The notes: generated from the sequence alone by a model not told the origin. A stretch of 64,000 nt of DNA from Mikania micrantha (GCA_009363875.1 CM018680.1:66930639-66994638), one strand, 5' to 3'. Shown: positions 35,930 through 47,873, counted from the first letter of the stretch. Program-made: numbers and translations.

Positions 35930-36215
35930 TCATTTAGTGTACTCAAGTTCGTGTACTCAACTTAGAGTACTCAACTTCGTGTACTCAACTTAGAGTACTC
36001 AACTTCGTGTACTCAACGTAGAGTACTCAACTTAGTGTACTCAACTTAGAGTACTCAACTTAGTGTACTCAACATAGAGTACTCAACTTAGTGCACTCAA
36101 CTTAGAGCACTCAACTTAGAGCACTCAACTTAGTGTACTCAACTTAGAGGACTCAACTTAGTGTACTCAACTTAGAGTACTCAACTTAGTGTACTCAACT
36201 TAGTGAACTTCACTT
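35930..36215. repeat. 14-bp minisatellite, right array
   Basis: About twenty units of TACTCAACTTAGAG and TACTCAACTTAGTG, homologous to the array at 23941-24200. Confidence 0.93.
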
Positions 36216-36770
36216 GATAATGTAATGTAATGAGACGATGTACTGATGTAGGTTCTTAAGTCTTGGCTAAAGAGTTCGGTTAAGAATACAAGGAGCTACT
36301 GTCAGGTGTGTTCTAGATGCCCTACTTTAACAAGTTATGTGTAACTATGTTTTGGGCTGGCATACATGCTGTTAATATGTTATGATGTTATGTGACTATG
36401 CCATGATGATGAATGCATGTTAATGTGTTTGTAAGATTTATGCATGAAAGTATGATAAGTATGATGAATGCGTGTTAGTAATTTATGATGATGAACTGTA
36501 TGATAACATGCTATGATGAAATCCTAGGCTGCTAGGATGAAAGTATGATGCTATGATGATTAGATGCTAGCATAATGTGTTTTTGATGCCATGATGATTG
36601 ATATGATGATATGCTGCTAGCATGACATGTATATGATGCTAGGAGGTTACGGTGACATGATACTAGCATAGCCTGTTATGAGTAATCCTGTGTTATTAGG
36701 ATAAGGTTACGGTGTTATGCTGAATGATGATATAGTGCTAGTATATCATGTCATGATGAATGATGTTGCT

Positions 36771-36960
36771 CCCATATTCGTATGGGTAAGTATGACGTTG
36801 CTCCCATATTCGTATGGGGTAAGTATGGTTGTTCCCGTACTTGTTACGGGGTAAGTATGATGTTGCTCCCTCCCATATTCGTATGGGGTAAGTATGGTTG
36901 CTCCCGTACTTGTTACGGGGTAAGTATTATGTTGTTCCCATATTCGTATGGGGTAAGTAT
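36771..36960 (+). repeat. Array of six hairpins, each followed by GGTAAGTAT
   Basis: Type A hairpins CCCATA-TTCG-TATGGG lie at 36771, 36803, 36872 and 36937. Type B hairpins CCCGTA-CTTGT-TACGGG lie at 36834 and 36903. Each 3' stem runs into GTAAGTAT, a consensus 5' splice-site sequence. The A:T to G:C change at the fourth stem position is compensated on both arms. Confidence 0.9.
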
Positions 36961-37439
36961 GGATCTGCAGAACGCTTTGGCGGGTCAGATCAACGGTTAT
37001 GGATCCTTGTGCCGGCATAAGCCCACTGTTACGCTCGGTAGCAGTGGTTGTATGATGATGATGATCAGGATGTTTATGTGACAAGGTTTTGGATTATATG
37101 AACAAAATGATGTTAAATATGTTTTAACTTAACAAAATGTTTATGATGTTTTATGAAAACTAGAACTCACCAGCGTAAGCTGACATTTTATCATGTATGT
37201 CATGTTAAAGCTAAGATAAGAAGAAACGTGGACTCGGGCATCAAGATAGAGAATCCGGTGGTGTTGGCAATCAATTATGTTTTAATTAAGACATTATTTC
37301 ATGTTTGACAAACTATGTTTTAAATTCTGCTGCTATCTATAAAAGTTTTTAGTTTAAGAGCTATGTATTATGATGAAAACCAACCTCTGTGGGGTCGCTC
37401 GGGATCGGGGCCTCACATAGTGGGCTTGGACTAGTGTTG

Positions 37440-37555
37440 TAATCAAGCCGAGCTGATCCGAGCCAGGCATGGCTCAAGCTCGAGCTCATCAATTTTTAAG
37501 CCAAGCCAAAAAAAAATTCCGAGCTCGTAAAAAATGTCGAGATTCACACTATAAT
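37440..37555. repeat. Fragment of a GAGCTCG-rich MITE
   Basis: Dense AGCCGAGC and CAAGCTCGAGCTC words resemble the termini of the element at 49941-50353. Only one end is recognisable. Confidence 0.4.
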
Positions 37556-38198
37556 ATATAGTGTAGAAGTTAGTGTAATATATTTTTGATATTGAATATT
37601 ATAATTATTTTTGTTATTTTTGTTATGAGTTTAGCGTAATTGATACAAATACCCTTAAAATTTATCTGGTAATTGGATGGAGATAAACATGGGGAGTAAA
37701 TGATAGAAAAACAAAGATTATAATGTCAAATTAGCAAAATTTAAGAATTTGGATAAAATGTCAAGTTTTTTAAACCACAGGGAGCAAAACGACAATTTCT
37801 CTACTGAATATAAATGAATATTCATATTGAGGACAAGTGTAATTCAACTTATCTTGTTTCTTAAATTTCTTGAGAATAATTAAATTGGTAATTTAACATG
37901 TGTTGAATAAATTTTTTTTATCTATCTAGATATTGAAAAACATGATGTTTTAAATTGTTTAGGCTATAAGTTATACTTTAATGCTTTGTGGTTACTTGCA
38001 AGTAAGTGTCGTCTTCAAGATCATGATCTTCATGAAAAGAACAATTTTGACCTTCAACCTTTACATATATATGTGTATTGACGACATTAAATTTATTCAA
38101 GATCAAGCTGACTTAAATATGATGTGTTAAATTCTTTTTTAATGCTTTTCTATAGTTTTATATTTTTACTTGGATAGAAGTCCTTGTATTATACAAGA
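37556..38198. other. AT-rich DNA without recognised genes
   Basis: No coding or structural signal was found beyond AT-richness. Confidence 0.5.
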
Positions 38199-39187
38199 CT
38201 AGGTTATTAACCCGTGTATAACATGAAGTTGTATAAGAAATAAACATTTGTTAAATTGATCAGTTTTAAAAAATTAGATCTAAATAAAATAAATTTTTTA
38301 CATTTTTTAAAAAGAAAAATTGTATATTTTACAAATATTTAAACACTTCTTTATATACAAGATTGTATATACTTCTTGTATGGATATAAAAACACTATTG
38401 TAATAAATATTTGATATGATGAAAATTACGTATTACATATAATAATAAAAGAAAATAAAATAAAGTTTCCCTTAAGATCGTTAATTAAGTTAAATATGAT
38501 AGTATAAACTAAATTTTAAAAACAAATGTTTTAAAAATCATAATTAATAAAGTGTGATTATCATATTTTTAATAATCATACAAACCATATAATCAAAAAT
38601 TATTTATTTTTACATAATAAAGACGTATAAAAATTAAGAACTAAAATTAGTTTTTCAAAAAAAAAACAATAACATATTCATTATTATTTGACATATTTTC
38701 TTTTTAACATCTACCGACACTAAATTATTAAAAATTATAAATATCCATAAATAATAATTATTATCATTTTTTTTTCTTTTTTTTGTAGCTAGAATTTAAA
38801 ACTTTTAAATTATGTAGTTTGATTGTTAAATTTAATTAAATTGTTATTCATTGATTAAAATTAATTTAATATTTGAATATGAGATTTGAAAATATTTAAT
38901 TTCAAAATTAGTGATCAAAAAATGGAAAATTTTGGCATGATTTCATTTTTATCAACATTTAAAGATAATTTGAATTAATTAATTTATCTCATTTAAAGTA
39001 TGGTTAGTTATTATATTTATTAAATGAAATTAATTTTTAAATTATCTAGAGTTATTATAGTGTTGACATGTGTCACACATATGATATGGATAGACTAAAA
39101 TAATGTCATGTGACATACATATGATGTGGATAGCCTAGAGTGATGCCATGTGGCCAAATTGTTACTTTTTTATTAGGTAAGTATAGA
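38199..39187 (-). mobile_element. Non-autonomous Helitron
   Basis: On the minus strand it begins TCTATACTTACCTAATAAA at 39187 and ends CTAG at 38199. The plus strand has A before and T after it, as expected for Helitron insertion between A and T. A decayed hairpin (ACACGGGTTAATAAC) precedes the CTAG end. It has no coding capacity; the interior is AT-rich. Confidence 0.7.
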
Positions 39188-39864
39188 TTAGATATATGTA
39201 ATATTAGGCAGGATAACTGAAGGTAGTACGACGAAACAGTTTAACTGTCGTTCAAAAAAAATATGTAATATTAAACTTTTATTATAAGTTAAAAAAATTA
39301 AATAAAATAATTAAAAAATCAAATATTATATAACTAAAATATTCATAAATTACATATTAACAAAGAAAATAATAAATTATTATTATATAATTTTTAAAAA
39401 AGTAATTTTTAATGTCATTATTATTTAATAGAAGAGAGAAAAGATGAATTAATATAGATATATATACTACTATATAATACAAATTAGAAGGATAAAATAC
39501 AAATTTGCTTAAATCTCTTAAAATTAAGAGTTTTACAATTCATATATCGTATGGTACAACTTTTTAATTATAATCTAAATGTTTGTTTGTGTTTTCACTT
39601 TGTCCCACATTGGTAGCTTTTAAGAATTTAAGTGAGATATATTGATTATAAAAGAAAACCCTTCAAAACAAATGAATCACTTCTTGACATTTTTGGTGCA
39701 TTTGGTTTTTTATGTTAGTAGTTAAAGTCACTTTTAGTTAAATACCAAGTTAAAAAAATTGTTTTTGTTATGGTTATGAGACCCAAAAACGAACCATGCA
39801 AACCTTTGAAACATCCAACTTAAGTTTTGTGTTTTCCGCTGCAACGAGCGGGTTACTAGACTAG
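39188..39864 (+). mobile_element. Helitron 3' end (second copy)
   Basis: A hairpin CCGCT-GCAACG-AGCGG (39836-39851) is followed by CTAG at 39861-39864 and then T. The 5' end is not identified, so the left limit is only the neighbouring Helitron. Confidence 0.5.
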
Positions 39865-39939
39865 TTTATATAAAAGAGACAAAAACGATCAATTAAAATT
39901 AAAAGTAAGAAGTCTAACAAAAAATGACACATATTTAGC

Positions 39940-40405
39940 AGTATTACTATATATAATTAAAACCCATGAAAAATGAATAGTATAATATTATTATTATATA
40001 ATTGGGCCCCATTTATTATTTTATTATATATATTAGCATATATTATATTATTTAAGTGTCTGATCAATGTTGTGGCATTTTGAAAATTTAAACTTTGAAA
40101 AGTAGTAAGCAAAAATAAGATTCTTAAATTTGTTATATTTGTTCAGAGATTTGAGTTTTTTTTTAATTCAAATGATTGGTTGACGGCGATATTGATTTGG
40201 TGATTAATTTTTACTAATAATTTTATAACATATTTGTGAGAATTTTGTATGATTTTATGTTTTTATAAAAGTTTGTCTAAAGTTCATGATTAGAGACTTG
40301 ATTTAATTATATAACTTGTGCTTTTGCAAATAATATATAATACGTACTTATTCTTGAAAGTGTGTTGTGATAACCCGCCGCAACACGCGGGTTGAATAAA
40401 ACTAG
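39940..40405 (+). mobile_element. Helitron 3' portion (family B)
   Basis: It ends with hairpin AACCCGC-CGCAACA-CGCGGGTT and AATAAAACTAG followed by T. Most of it is homologous to 48213-48929: both contain CATGAAAAATGAATAGTA, TTAAGTGTCT/TTAGGTGTCT and TGTGATAACCCGCCG. The start is approximate. Confidence 0.6.
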
Positions 40406-40558
40406 TTATTATTATTTATCAGTATAAAATTTATACAACTTCGCAAAATTTGCTTTGGTATTTCTTAATGCACATTTTAAAATAACGCAACTTTTTTGGA
40501 ACATCCACAATATGTCATCGCACGTGCTCCTTTTATCTATAGAACCAAACCCCCATAA

Positions 40559-42358
40559 GACCGCCCACAGCGGTAAAGCCGCCCGGCCAGCGGCGCCCTC
40601 CCCCGCCGCGGGGTCCAGCGGCTACACCGCCCCCCTAGCCAGCGGCTCCCGCTCAAACCGCCCCAGCGGCTCCCGCTCCCCGTCGAGTTCCATGGCTTGT
40701 GATTGGTCCAACCCATTTGACCGTTATTGAACGGTAATAAAACAAAAAAAAAAAACAACTTTTTTAAACTAAATAAATACCCAACATTTTTACACACTCA
40801 ATTTCATCCAAAACTCTCTTAATTTTTATACATTTTTTTATAAAAATGTCATCATCCTCTACGGTGTTCTCATCTTCTGATAGCGAGGGTAATGATCTTT
40901 TTATCGCGGCTTTGTCTACCATGGCTCAAGAAAACGCTTCTCAGATTCCTCGGCCTATAATTAGAAGAATTCAGATTAATCGAGACAGGGAAGCTGGGCA
41001 TGATCTGTTGATGCGTCATTATTTTGGGCCCGAACCGTTGTATAATGAGAAGTTGTTCAAGAGGCGTTTCCGGATGCAACGACCTCTATTTGAACGTATC
41101 GTGACCGATCTGGAGGTTGCAGATACTTATTTTCAACTCAGATGGGATGCTCACGGCAAGCGAGGATTCACACCGTTACAAAAGTGTACGTCGGCTATTC
41201 GACAATTGGCTTACGGGAGTACGGCAGACTTAATGGACGACTATTTACAGATGTCAGACAGCACTTCCAGAGAGTGCCTTTATAATTTCTGTAAGAATAT
41301 CCGTCGACTCTATGGTCCTAAATATTTGCGCAAACCAAATTATAACGATGTTATGAATTTGTACGAACACCATGAAAATTATCATGGGTTTCCCGGTATG
41401 CTTGGTAGTATTGATTGTATGCACTGGGATTGGGAAAATTGTCCGGTTGCATGGAGAGGACAATTTATGAGAGGCGATCACGGATGCCCCTCGATTATTC
41501 TTGAAGCAGTTTGTTCACAGGATTTATGGATCTGGCATGCATATTTTGGCATGCCTGGTGCGAATAACGACCTAAACGTTCTAAACTCGTCGCCGTTACT
41601 CAATGATATGGAGAACGGTGTGTTTCCACAATCATCGTTTTTTTGTAACGATAACGAGTACGCTCACGGTTATTATCTTGCTGACGGGATTTACCCAGAA
41701 TGGCCGGTTTTTATGCAAACAATAACATGTCCAACAACCTTTAAACGGAAAAGGTTTCAAGTAGCACAAGAGGGTGCAAGGAAGGATATTGAACGGGCGT
41801 TTGGTGTTCTTAAAAAAAGATTTCAAATTATAAAAAATCCGGCTAGAGCATGGCATCCTAAAAAAATTAGATCCGTTATGTATGCATGTATCATAATACA
41901 CAATATGATACTTGAATGTGAGGGCAAGTCGATTAGACCGTTTGTTCCCGATGAAGACGAACCGCCATCTCCTTTTGACATTGATGACCCGCGTAGAGAT
42001 AACCAAATTTTGGCGTTGCGAAACAAAAGCATTCACGAGTCGTTAAAAGCCGATTTGGTCGAACATATCGAAAGGGTTCGAACCGATATTGTCGTTCGTA
42101 GCATCTAAGCCGTCTAGAATATTTTTAATGTGTTATTGTTTTTTTAATGTAATGTGTCTTTTTTTTGTAAAATATTGAATTATTTTTAAATTAGAGTAAT
42201 GTTTTTTTTTAATTTTAATTGTTGATGACGTGGAATAGTGGGGAAGGGTTTTCAGTGGGGTGACCATTGTGGGTGTTAAAGGATTTCAGTGGGGTGATGA
42301 CGTGGCATGAAATTTCAGTGGGGAATGGTTTTCAGTGGGGTGACCGCTGTGGATAGTC
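40559..42358 (+). mobile_element. PIF/Harbinger element carrying only a transposase
   Basis: 1,800 bp flanked by TAA (40556-40558 and 42359-42361). The left end GACCGCCCACAGCGGT pairs with the right end, which reads GACTATCCACAGCGGT in reverse complement. Subterminal regions are GC-rich at the left (AGCGGCTCCCGCT) and carry repeated TTTCAGTGGGGTGA at the right. The only gene is the transposase. The Myb-like partner gene that full PIF/Harbinger elements carry is absent. Confidence 0.88.
40846..42108 (+). CDS. PIF/Harbinger transposase (HARBI1-like DDE nuclease), intact
   Basis: 420 residues without introns or stops, the usual size for plant PIF/Harbinger transposases. The DDE catalytic residues are visible: D190 (GSIDCMHWDWE), D280 (YYLADGIYPEW) and E316 (DIERAFGVLKKRF). 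The N-terminus is Ser-rich (MSSSSTVFSSSDSE), followed by a helical region (RHYFGPEPLYNEKLFKRRF) typical of the family. It would cut at terminal repeats and target TWA sites, normally with a Myb-like partner that brings it to the DNA and nucleus. Such a partner is encoded 1.4 kb downstream in a different element. A TATA-like TAAATAAATA lies about 75 bp upstream. An intact frame suggests recent activity or domestication. Confidence 0.95.
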   Translation: MSSSSTVFSSSDSEGNDLFIAALSTMAQENASQIPRPIIRRIQINRDREAGHDLLMRHYFGPEPLYNEKLFKRRFRMQRPLFERIVTDLEVADTYFQLRWDAHGKRGFTPLQKCTSAIRQLAYGSTADLMDDYLQMSDSTSRECLYNFCKNIRRLYGPKYLRKPNYNDVMNLYEHHENYHGFPGMLGSIDCMHWDWENCPVAWRGQFMRGDHGCPSIILEAVCSQDLWIWHAYFGMPGANNDLNVLNSSPLLNDMENGVFPQSSFFCNDNEYAHGYYLADGIYPEWPVFMQTITCPTTFKRKRFQVAQEGARKDIERAFGVLKKRFQIIKNPARAWHPKKIRSVMYACIIIHNMILECEGKSIRPFVPDEDEPPSPFDIDDPRRDNQILALRNKSIHESLKADLVEHIERVRTDIVVRSI

Positions 42359-42361
42359 TAA

Positions 42362-43222
42362 TAGGCATTTTAAGTTTTTTGGTATTTTTGAACCTTTTTA
42401 ATAATAAGTTTTTAAAAAGGGATTCGTTGCATTAAGAAAGCATAAACGATGCTATTAAATATTTTTTTATAAGACAATTTGTATGTCGTTGCAACGTGTT
42501 TATTTTTTTCGAAGTTAATGTTATATATTCGAAGCACAAATTATGAAGAGTTCATCATGTTATTAATGATTTTATATTTCTATAAAATACATCGTTTATG
42601 CTTCTCATTTATAAAATTCTGGAACTTTTTTACCATTTTTCACATAAATTTAATTCTAAGCTGCCAATCGGTCGTTTAAAATTTCCCGCATTTTAACCAT
42701 TAACAAAACAAGCAAGTTACATTCGGTAGTTTAAGAAAGGTTGTTTAACACACTAAATACACATCTTTTCTATTAAATATCGAAATTAAGTATTAATTTT
42801 ATTATTTCTGTCTTTATAAATTTAAAAATATAGTTCCTGATATATTTGAAGGATTTTAAAAAACAAATTGTTATAAAATGTGTATTTTTTATAAAATATG
42901 TTTTTTCAAATAATAAACTTTTTTAAAAGTACAAAATATTTGAAACATTTAAAAACAACAGTTTACAAAATTTTTAAAAAAAAATTCAAAAAGAAAATAT
43001 TATTAATAACTAAAGTTTAAAAATAATAAAATATTTTTTAAAAAAAATGATATTAATAACTAAAGTTTAAAAACAAAATGTTTCAACAACAAACATTTAA
43101 AAAAAACAGTTTAAAAAATGATATTTTATTCAAATAACTTATTTCTTACTTGTAAATAATTTTAAATATATTTTTTTGAAGTATTATCTTTTTATAATTT
43201 ACAAATACTTATTATTAACCAC
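42362..43222. other. AT-rich DNA between the two PIF/Harbinger elements
   Basis: There is no gene. Poly-A/T rich phrases 'TTTAAAAACAAxxxTTT' recur at 42860-43110. Confidence 0.5.
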
Positions 43223-43225
43223 TTA

Positions 43226-45022
43226 AGGTTGTCCGGTATGCGGGGTGAGTGGGCGTGGGAGGGGCGTGGGAGGGCGTGTCACACCGCCCCCTAGGGGCGT
43301 GAGAGGGCGTGGGAGCTTGGGCGTGAGTCGAGCAACGGCGTGAGTGCGTGGGTTTTGTAGATTTCGACCGTTGGAGGAGCCGTTGGTCAAGAAAAAAATT
43401 TACCTATTTAAACCATTCAAACATTAAACCCAAAAAATTTTAACTTCCCATTTCAAACATTCAACACAAAAAAATACCCACTCTTCCCATTTCAAATTTT
43501 CTTAACCAAAAAATAATTTCCATGGATCCCAACCAAAACCCAAATTACTATAACCCAAACACTCCACCTAACCGAAAAACGAACACGCCACCTCCGAATT
43601 GGGTCTTTAGCCCTTCTCCAATAAATCTTTTTTTTGATTCAAACTGTTATCGACCGAATTTTGATTCAAGCCCACAACAAGGGTTTTATACATTCGCCGA
43701 TTATGGTTCGAGTCAACAACCGCACGGGTTTGGACAATTATCTCAGGATGAAGTTATACTCGAGACCCAACCCACTACAAATGCCGGTCCAAGCACGCAA
43801 CCAAAACAAAGGCGTAGACACAGAAAGAAACAAGCTGGGGATACCGAACCCGCTGTGGGAGGTTCATCCCGTCTAGAAAAATGGACTACGGAGGAAGGGT
43901 TTCAACTTACAAAAGCTTGGATCGATGTGTCGGAAGATCCAATTGTTGGTAATTACTTTCCTTTTAGTTTTTTTAAAATTGTTAATATTTTTTTTATAAA
44001 TTGTTAACATTTTTTTATTAATTGTTTATAGGTCGTAACCAAAAAGGACCGGACTTTTGGAGTAAAATCCGAAATCAATTTTTTCAAGCCATGGGTCGTG
44101 GGGAATATCGTACAAACGATATGCTCTCTAGCAAATGGCGTGACATGAACCTAAAGGTTAGAAAGTTCAACGGGATTTATTCCCATAAATGGCAAACTCG
44201 TCGGAGCGGCCAAAGCGACGCGATGATCGAGCTCGAATCGGAAGATCAATACCGGGAAGAGTTTAACGTCCCCTTCACGCTTAAACGGAGTTGGGAGCTT
44301 ATGAGGAAATGTCCGAACTGGATTCGAATCCCGACTGTACAAACGTCGGCCTCAAAACGATCAAAAGCATCGTCAACCGATAGCCCCGGCATGTCGGATG
44401 CTCGAGTGAATATAAATCTAAACGATCTCGACGAAGAAGAAGAAGAAGACGACGACGACGAGATAGAGGATTTGACTCGTCCGACCGGGAGAGATCGCGC
44501 AAAAACCGACCGAGCTAGGGCGAGACGAGGCTCTTCATCTCAAACGACCCCGGATTATAACCAAGGAATAGAACACTTATCTCAACGAATCGGTGACTTT
44601 AACGAATTAAAACGGGAACGTCAACGGTTGGTAGAGTTACAACTTCTATTCACCAACACCGAACACTTAACCGGGCTCGACCGCGAAATTGCCGAGCGGG
44701 AGAAGGATAAAATTCGTAATAAATATTGAGATAATTAATTTGTATTTTTTTTTATTAATTTGTAATTTTTTTATTATTTTTTTTATTAGTTTGTATTTTT
44801 TTATTAATATTTTTTATTAGTTTGTAATTTTTTTTATTAATTTCTAATTTGTTTTTATTAATTATATCTCAATTTAATTTAAAAATGAATGATGACGTGG
44901 AGTGAGTGGGTAATGAGGCATTTCCACCAAAATGGTGAGGTGAGTGGTTGTGATGAGTGCTTATGTGACGCCTACGTGGCGCATAGGTGGAGTGAGTGAG
45001 TCACTTGGCATACCTTATAGTG
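43226..45022 (+). mobile_element. PIF/Harbinger element carrying only a Myb-like gene
   Basis: 1,797 bp flanked by TTA (43223-43225 and 45023-45025). The ends contain matching GGTATGC-GxGTGAGT and, in reverse complement, GGTATGCCAAGTGACT. The right subterminal region starts GATGACGTGGA, as in the neighbouring element, but the terminal repeats differ. Only the Myb-like gene is present, with no transposase. Confidence 0.75.
43522..44729 (+). CDS. PIF/Harbinger Myb/SANT-like partner protein, two exons
   Basis: Exon 1 is 43522-43948, the intron 43949-44031 (GT-AG, T-rich before TTTATAG) and exon 2 44032-44729, giving 374 residues. The N-terminus is Asn/Pro-rich (MDPNQNPNYYNPNTPP). A basic patch (KQRRRHRKKQ) precedes the Myb-like trihelix, which starts EKWTTEEGFQLTKAWIDVS near 119 and continues across the intron as GPDFWSKIRNQFFQAMG. 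An acidic stretch lies at 274-290 and a charged C-terminal helix ends NKY. In PIF/Harbinger systems this protein binds terminal DNA and the transposase. The frame is intact. Host Myb/trihelix genes look similar, but the flanking TTA and terminal repeats mark it as a transposon gene. Confidence 0.88.
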
Positions 45023-45584
45023 TTAGTACTTTTTATCAACTCACGTGTTACTAGGGTATTAATCTAGTGGCTTTATAAACCCAACATATCCAATGGAAAA
45101 TGGACAAATAAGTGATAAAATCATGACATCATATCCCTTTGAAAAATAATCAAAGGGTTCATAAAACATACTAATTATATATATTATTACTAGATTATAA
45201 ACCCGTGTACTACACGGGTTTCATTAAAAGTAGGGGAAAATTAACAATGTGTAATAACCGGTAAATACTTCTTTTATACAACATTTGTTGTATTGTTATA
45301 TAAAATATGACACAATGTGAAGTTACATAAAAAATTAAAAAATCGGTAAATATTATCAACCACGCATATATTAAGGAAGAAAAATAAACACGTCCAAATT
45401 CAAGTGTATATAAAATTTTTCAGACTGAGTATTTCGTTTGAAAAGCAAACATTCAGGCAAAAATATATATAACAATAAAAACAAATAAAAAAACCAATAA
45501 TCCTTAACAATAATAAAAAATACGGATCGAGTTTCAATAAGGAATCCCCTGTGATGCAGTTAATTATTTTTCTATCTTTGGCCT

Positions 45585-46135
45585 CAAGAGTTTAAGCTTG
45601 GCATCTTCTTTACCATATGCATTGTAAGACGGATGTGTGTGTTGTAGATGATGAGTAACTAATTGCTTCATTGCCATCATATATCTCATTAAGACTGCGC
45701 TTTAGCTCCAGTTTGTTAGATTTCAATTTGTCCTTAGTGACCTGATTGTTAAGACCAGAAACAGGAGTTATGTTCTCAGAAATGCAAGAAACAATTTTGA
45801 AAAAAAAAGAAAGAAAGAAAGTAAACATGTCACTAATAAAAATGTAAGACGAAAAAAACATGAATGTGTAAGCAATTATATACTTATTCAATATATTAAT
45901 GAAAAAGAAGAAATTAACCTTTTCTTGGGATAAGTCAATTGACATGTCCTTTAATGAAGCAGAATTAAATGCCTAGAATGAAAATAAAACCATTATATTA
46001 GACACAAGTAGTAATCCTTTTAATCTTAACATGTTATAGATTATAGTGTAAAAGGGAAAAAAATTGGTAATTTGTTACCTCGACTTGGCTTAGTTTTTTC
46101 TAGCTCCACAATAATTGATGAATCATCCGTTATTT
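45585..46135 (-). pseudogene. Captured exons, possibly replication protein A (RPA1-like)
   Basis: Three minus-strand blocks look like exons. One ends ELEKTKPSR before GTAACA (about 46080-46135). One is AFNSASLKDMSIDLSQEK between AG and GT (about 45920-45973). One contains SENITPVSGLNNQVTKDK and LELKRSLNEIYDGNEAIS (about 45600-45800). The 'LKR.L..IYD' style resembles the C-terminus of plant RPA1-like proteins, which Helitrons often carry. The match is weak and from memory. No complete domain is present. Confidence 0.45.
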
Positions 46136-47704
46136 TAGAAATGGTGAAATTTTGACTTTTGTTCTTTATGTTATAATCAGTGATATCAATTATAAATGAG
46201 GTGAAGTTGTGTTCAATTATTATAATTGATCATAGTAAATGTTTGAATTAAGTTTCTTAAATATTGAAAAGGCACCAATAATCAAGTTAATTGTTCAAAC
46301 TAAATGTTAATAAGTAAATGAAAAATAACCCAATGAATGATAATTTATGTGTGTAATAATTAAATGTAGAGTAGCAGTTAATTGGTTAAATTTAAGAATC
46401 ATTAATTACAAATTACTCATGACTTTTCATATTACTTTTAAATAATAAAATTGGATTGATTCAAGTTACAAAGATTTAAAAGAAGATGAAAAATGAAGTA
46501 TGTCATACTTTAAAAGCTGTATTAACATGATGGAGTAAAAGTAATAAAATGTAAAAATGACAAATTAATTGAATCACACAACTAATGCAATTAATAATTG
46601 CATGTGTTACATTATAGTAAATTTCTTTAATAGAGTTGCTCGTACATTTAGCAAAACCATTAGCATGTTAAATTCAATACATTTCAAAATTGAATATGTA
46701 GAATTATCTATCCATAAATCTAACAGGTTCATAACAGGTGGTTAACATAGAATTAGATTTCTGCATTGATGATCATTATAATTGTACTGCATAACATTCA
46801 AACATTCAGTCTCCTAGCCTTCTTATGTAATAAGAGTATGATATTGGTTTCAGAAACGATTATGTCATGGTTCTAATTCATAAACCTGGCAGAAAGGTTG
46901 TCATAAATTAATTGAAAACAATGGTATTATATAAAACTAAATCCAGAAACAATTAATTAAATGCAGTGTAAAATTCGTTAATTAAATTTAAGGATCAATT
47001 AATTACAAATTACTCATGACTATTCATATTATGTTAACTCTTACATAATAAAATTGGATTGATTCAAGTTACAAAGGTTTATAATGATGTGCAAACTTAT
47101 ATGTCAAAATCTAACATTTTAACTTTTGGATCTTGTAAGTCATTTTTTTTTTTGTGAAATCCAGTTATTAGTCATATAATTTGAACTTTTACTAAAATAA
47201 ATGAGCAGCAACAAATGATGGGGCATAATGCAACTTCCATGTCAAAACACACCGCTTCATACCCTTTCGGTGGAAAAAGAATCAAACTTTAAAACACAAA
47301 GATGTATCAATATCAGTTTAATCACGAGTCTGAACACCTCATGAAGCCATATATGCATGACATAAATCTATCCCCAAATCCAGCCTGCAAATGTTCTTAC
47401 CAATCTAACCTAATTAAAAAAGGCATCAGTTAAGATCCCAACATTATATAACCCTCTAACCCATGTAAACTGTAACAATCATCTTCCCCGTATGTAATTC
47501 ACAAACTTAAAAGTTATCCACTTATCCATCAAAATAAAAAACAAATTTCACAAAAACTGTTGCAAAGTTAAAACATTTATCTGATGAAAAAAAGATCCCA
47601 AAAAATCAGAGCAACTACTGATGTCTAATAAAATCAAAATACCATGTGTATAGTAAGCACACAAAATGCAGAGTAAGAATATGAACAATCAAAGATTTGA
47701 ACCT

Positions 47705-47873
47705 TACGGCTCCGGTATCCAGTTTGCTTCTGAACCTCTGGCTCCGGCTTCTCCTCCCGGACGTGAAAGGCCGGTCTAAGATGCGGTGGCACAAACTTGC
47801 CCGTAGTCGGTGATACAAGACGATCGACAGGAGACGGATTTACGGTTTGAGGCGGGCGTAAACCACAAAACAA
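47705..47873 (-). pseudogene. Captured 5' exon of an unidentified host gene
   Basis: The minus strand encodes DRLVSPTTGKFVPPHLRP, then VREEKPEPEVQKQTGYRSRK, and meets a plausible splice donor (AAG then GTTCAAATC) at about 47704. The 'G+FVPPHLR' phrase occurs near the N-terminus of several plant RNA-related proteins, and I cannot name the source gene. No downstream exon continues it before the RPA-like blocks. Confidence 0.5.

Larger units (their letters stand above)
35805..37417 (+). mobile_element. LTR-like sequence A, part after the chromovirus insertion
   Basis: It continues the interrupted sequence. It contains the second 14-bp minisatellite, a GATGAT-rich segment, a six-hairpin array (36771-36960), the segment GAACTCACCAGCGTAAGCTG (37163-37182) and a right end GGGGCCTCACA at 37417. 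The last two match the solo LTR at 52405-54617 in order and form, which is why I call this an LTR. I found no convincing target duplication because the left end is unknown. Confidence 0.6.

Noticed and set aside
36746..37084. His/Thr-rich minus-strand open frame over the hairpin array
   Set aside because: It exists only because the tandem hairpin units share a frame. The structure, not the peptide, is what is preserved.
40455..40730. Pro/Ser/Ala-rich open frame before the transposase
   Set aside because: It crosses the terminal repeat of the PIF/Harbinger element and reflects GC-rich subterminal repeats.
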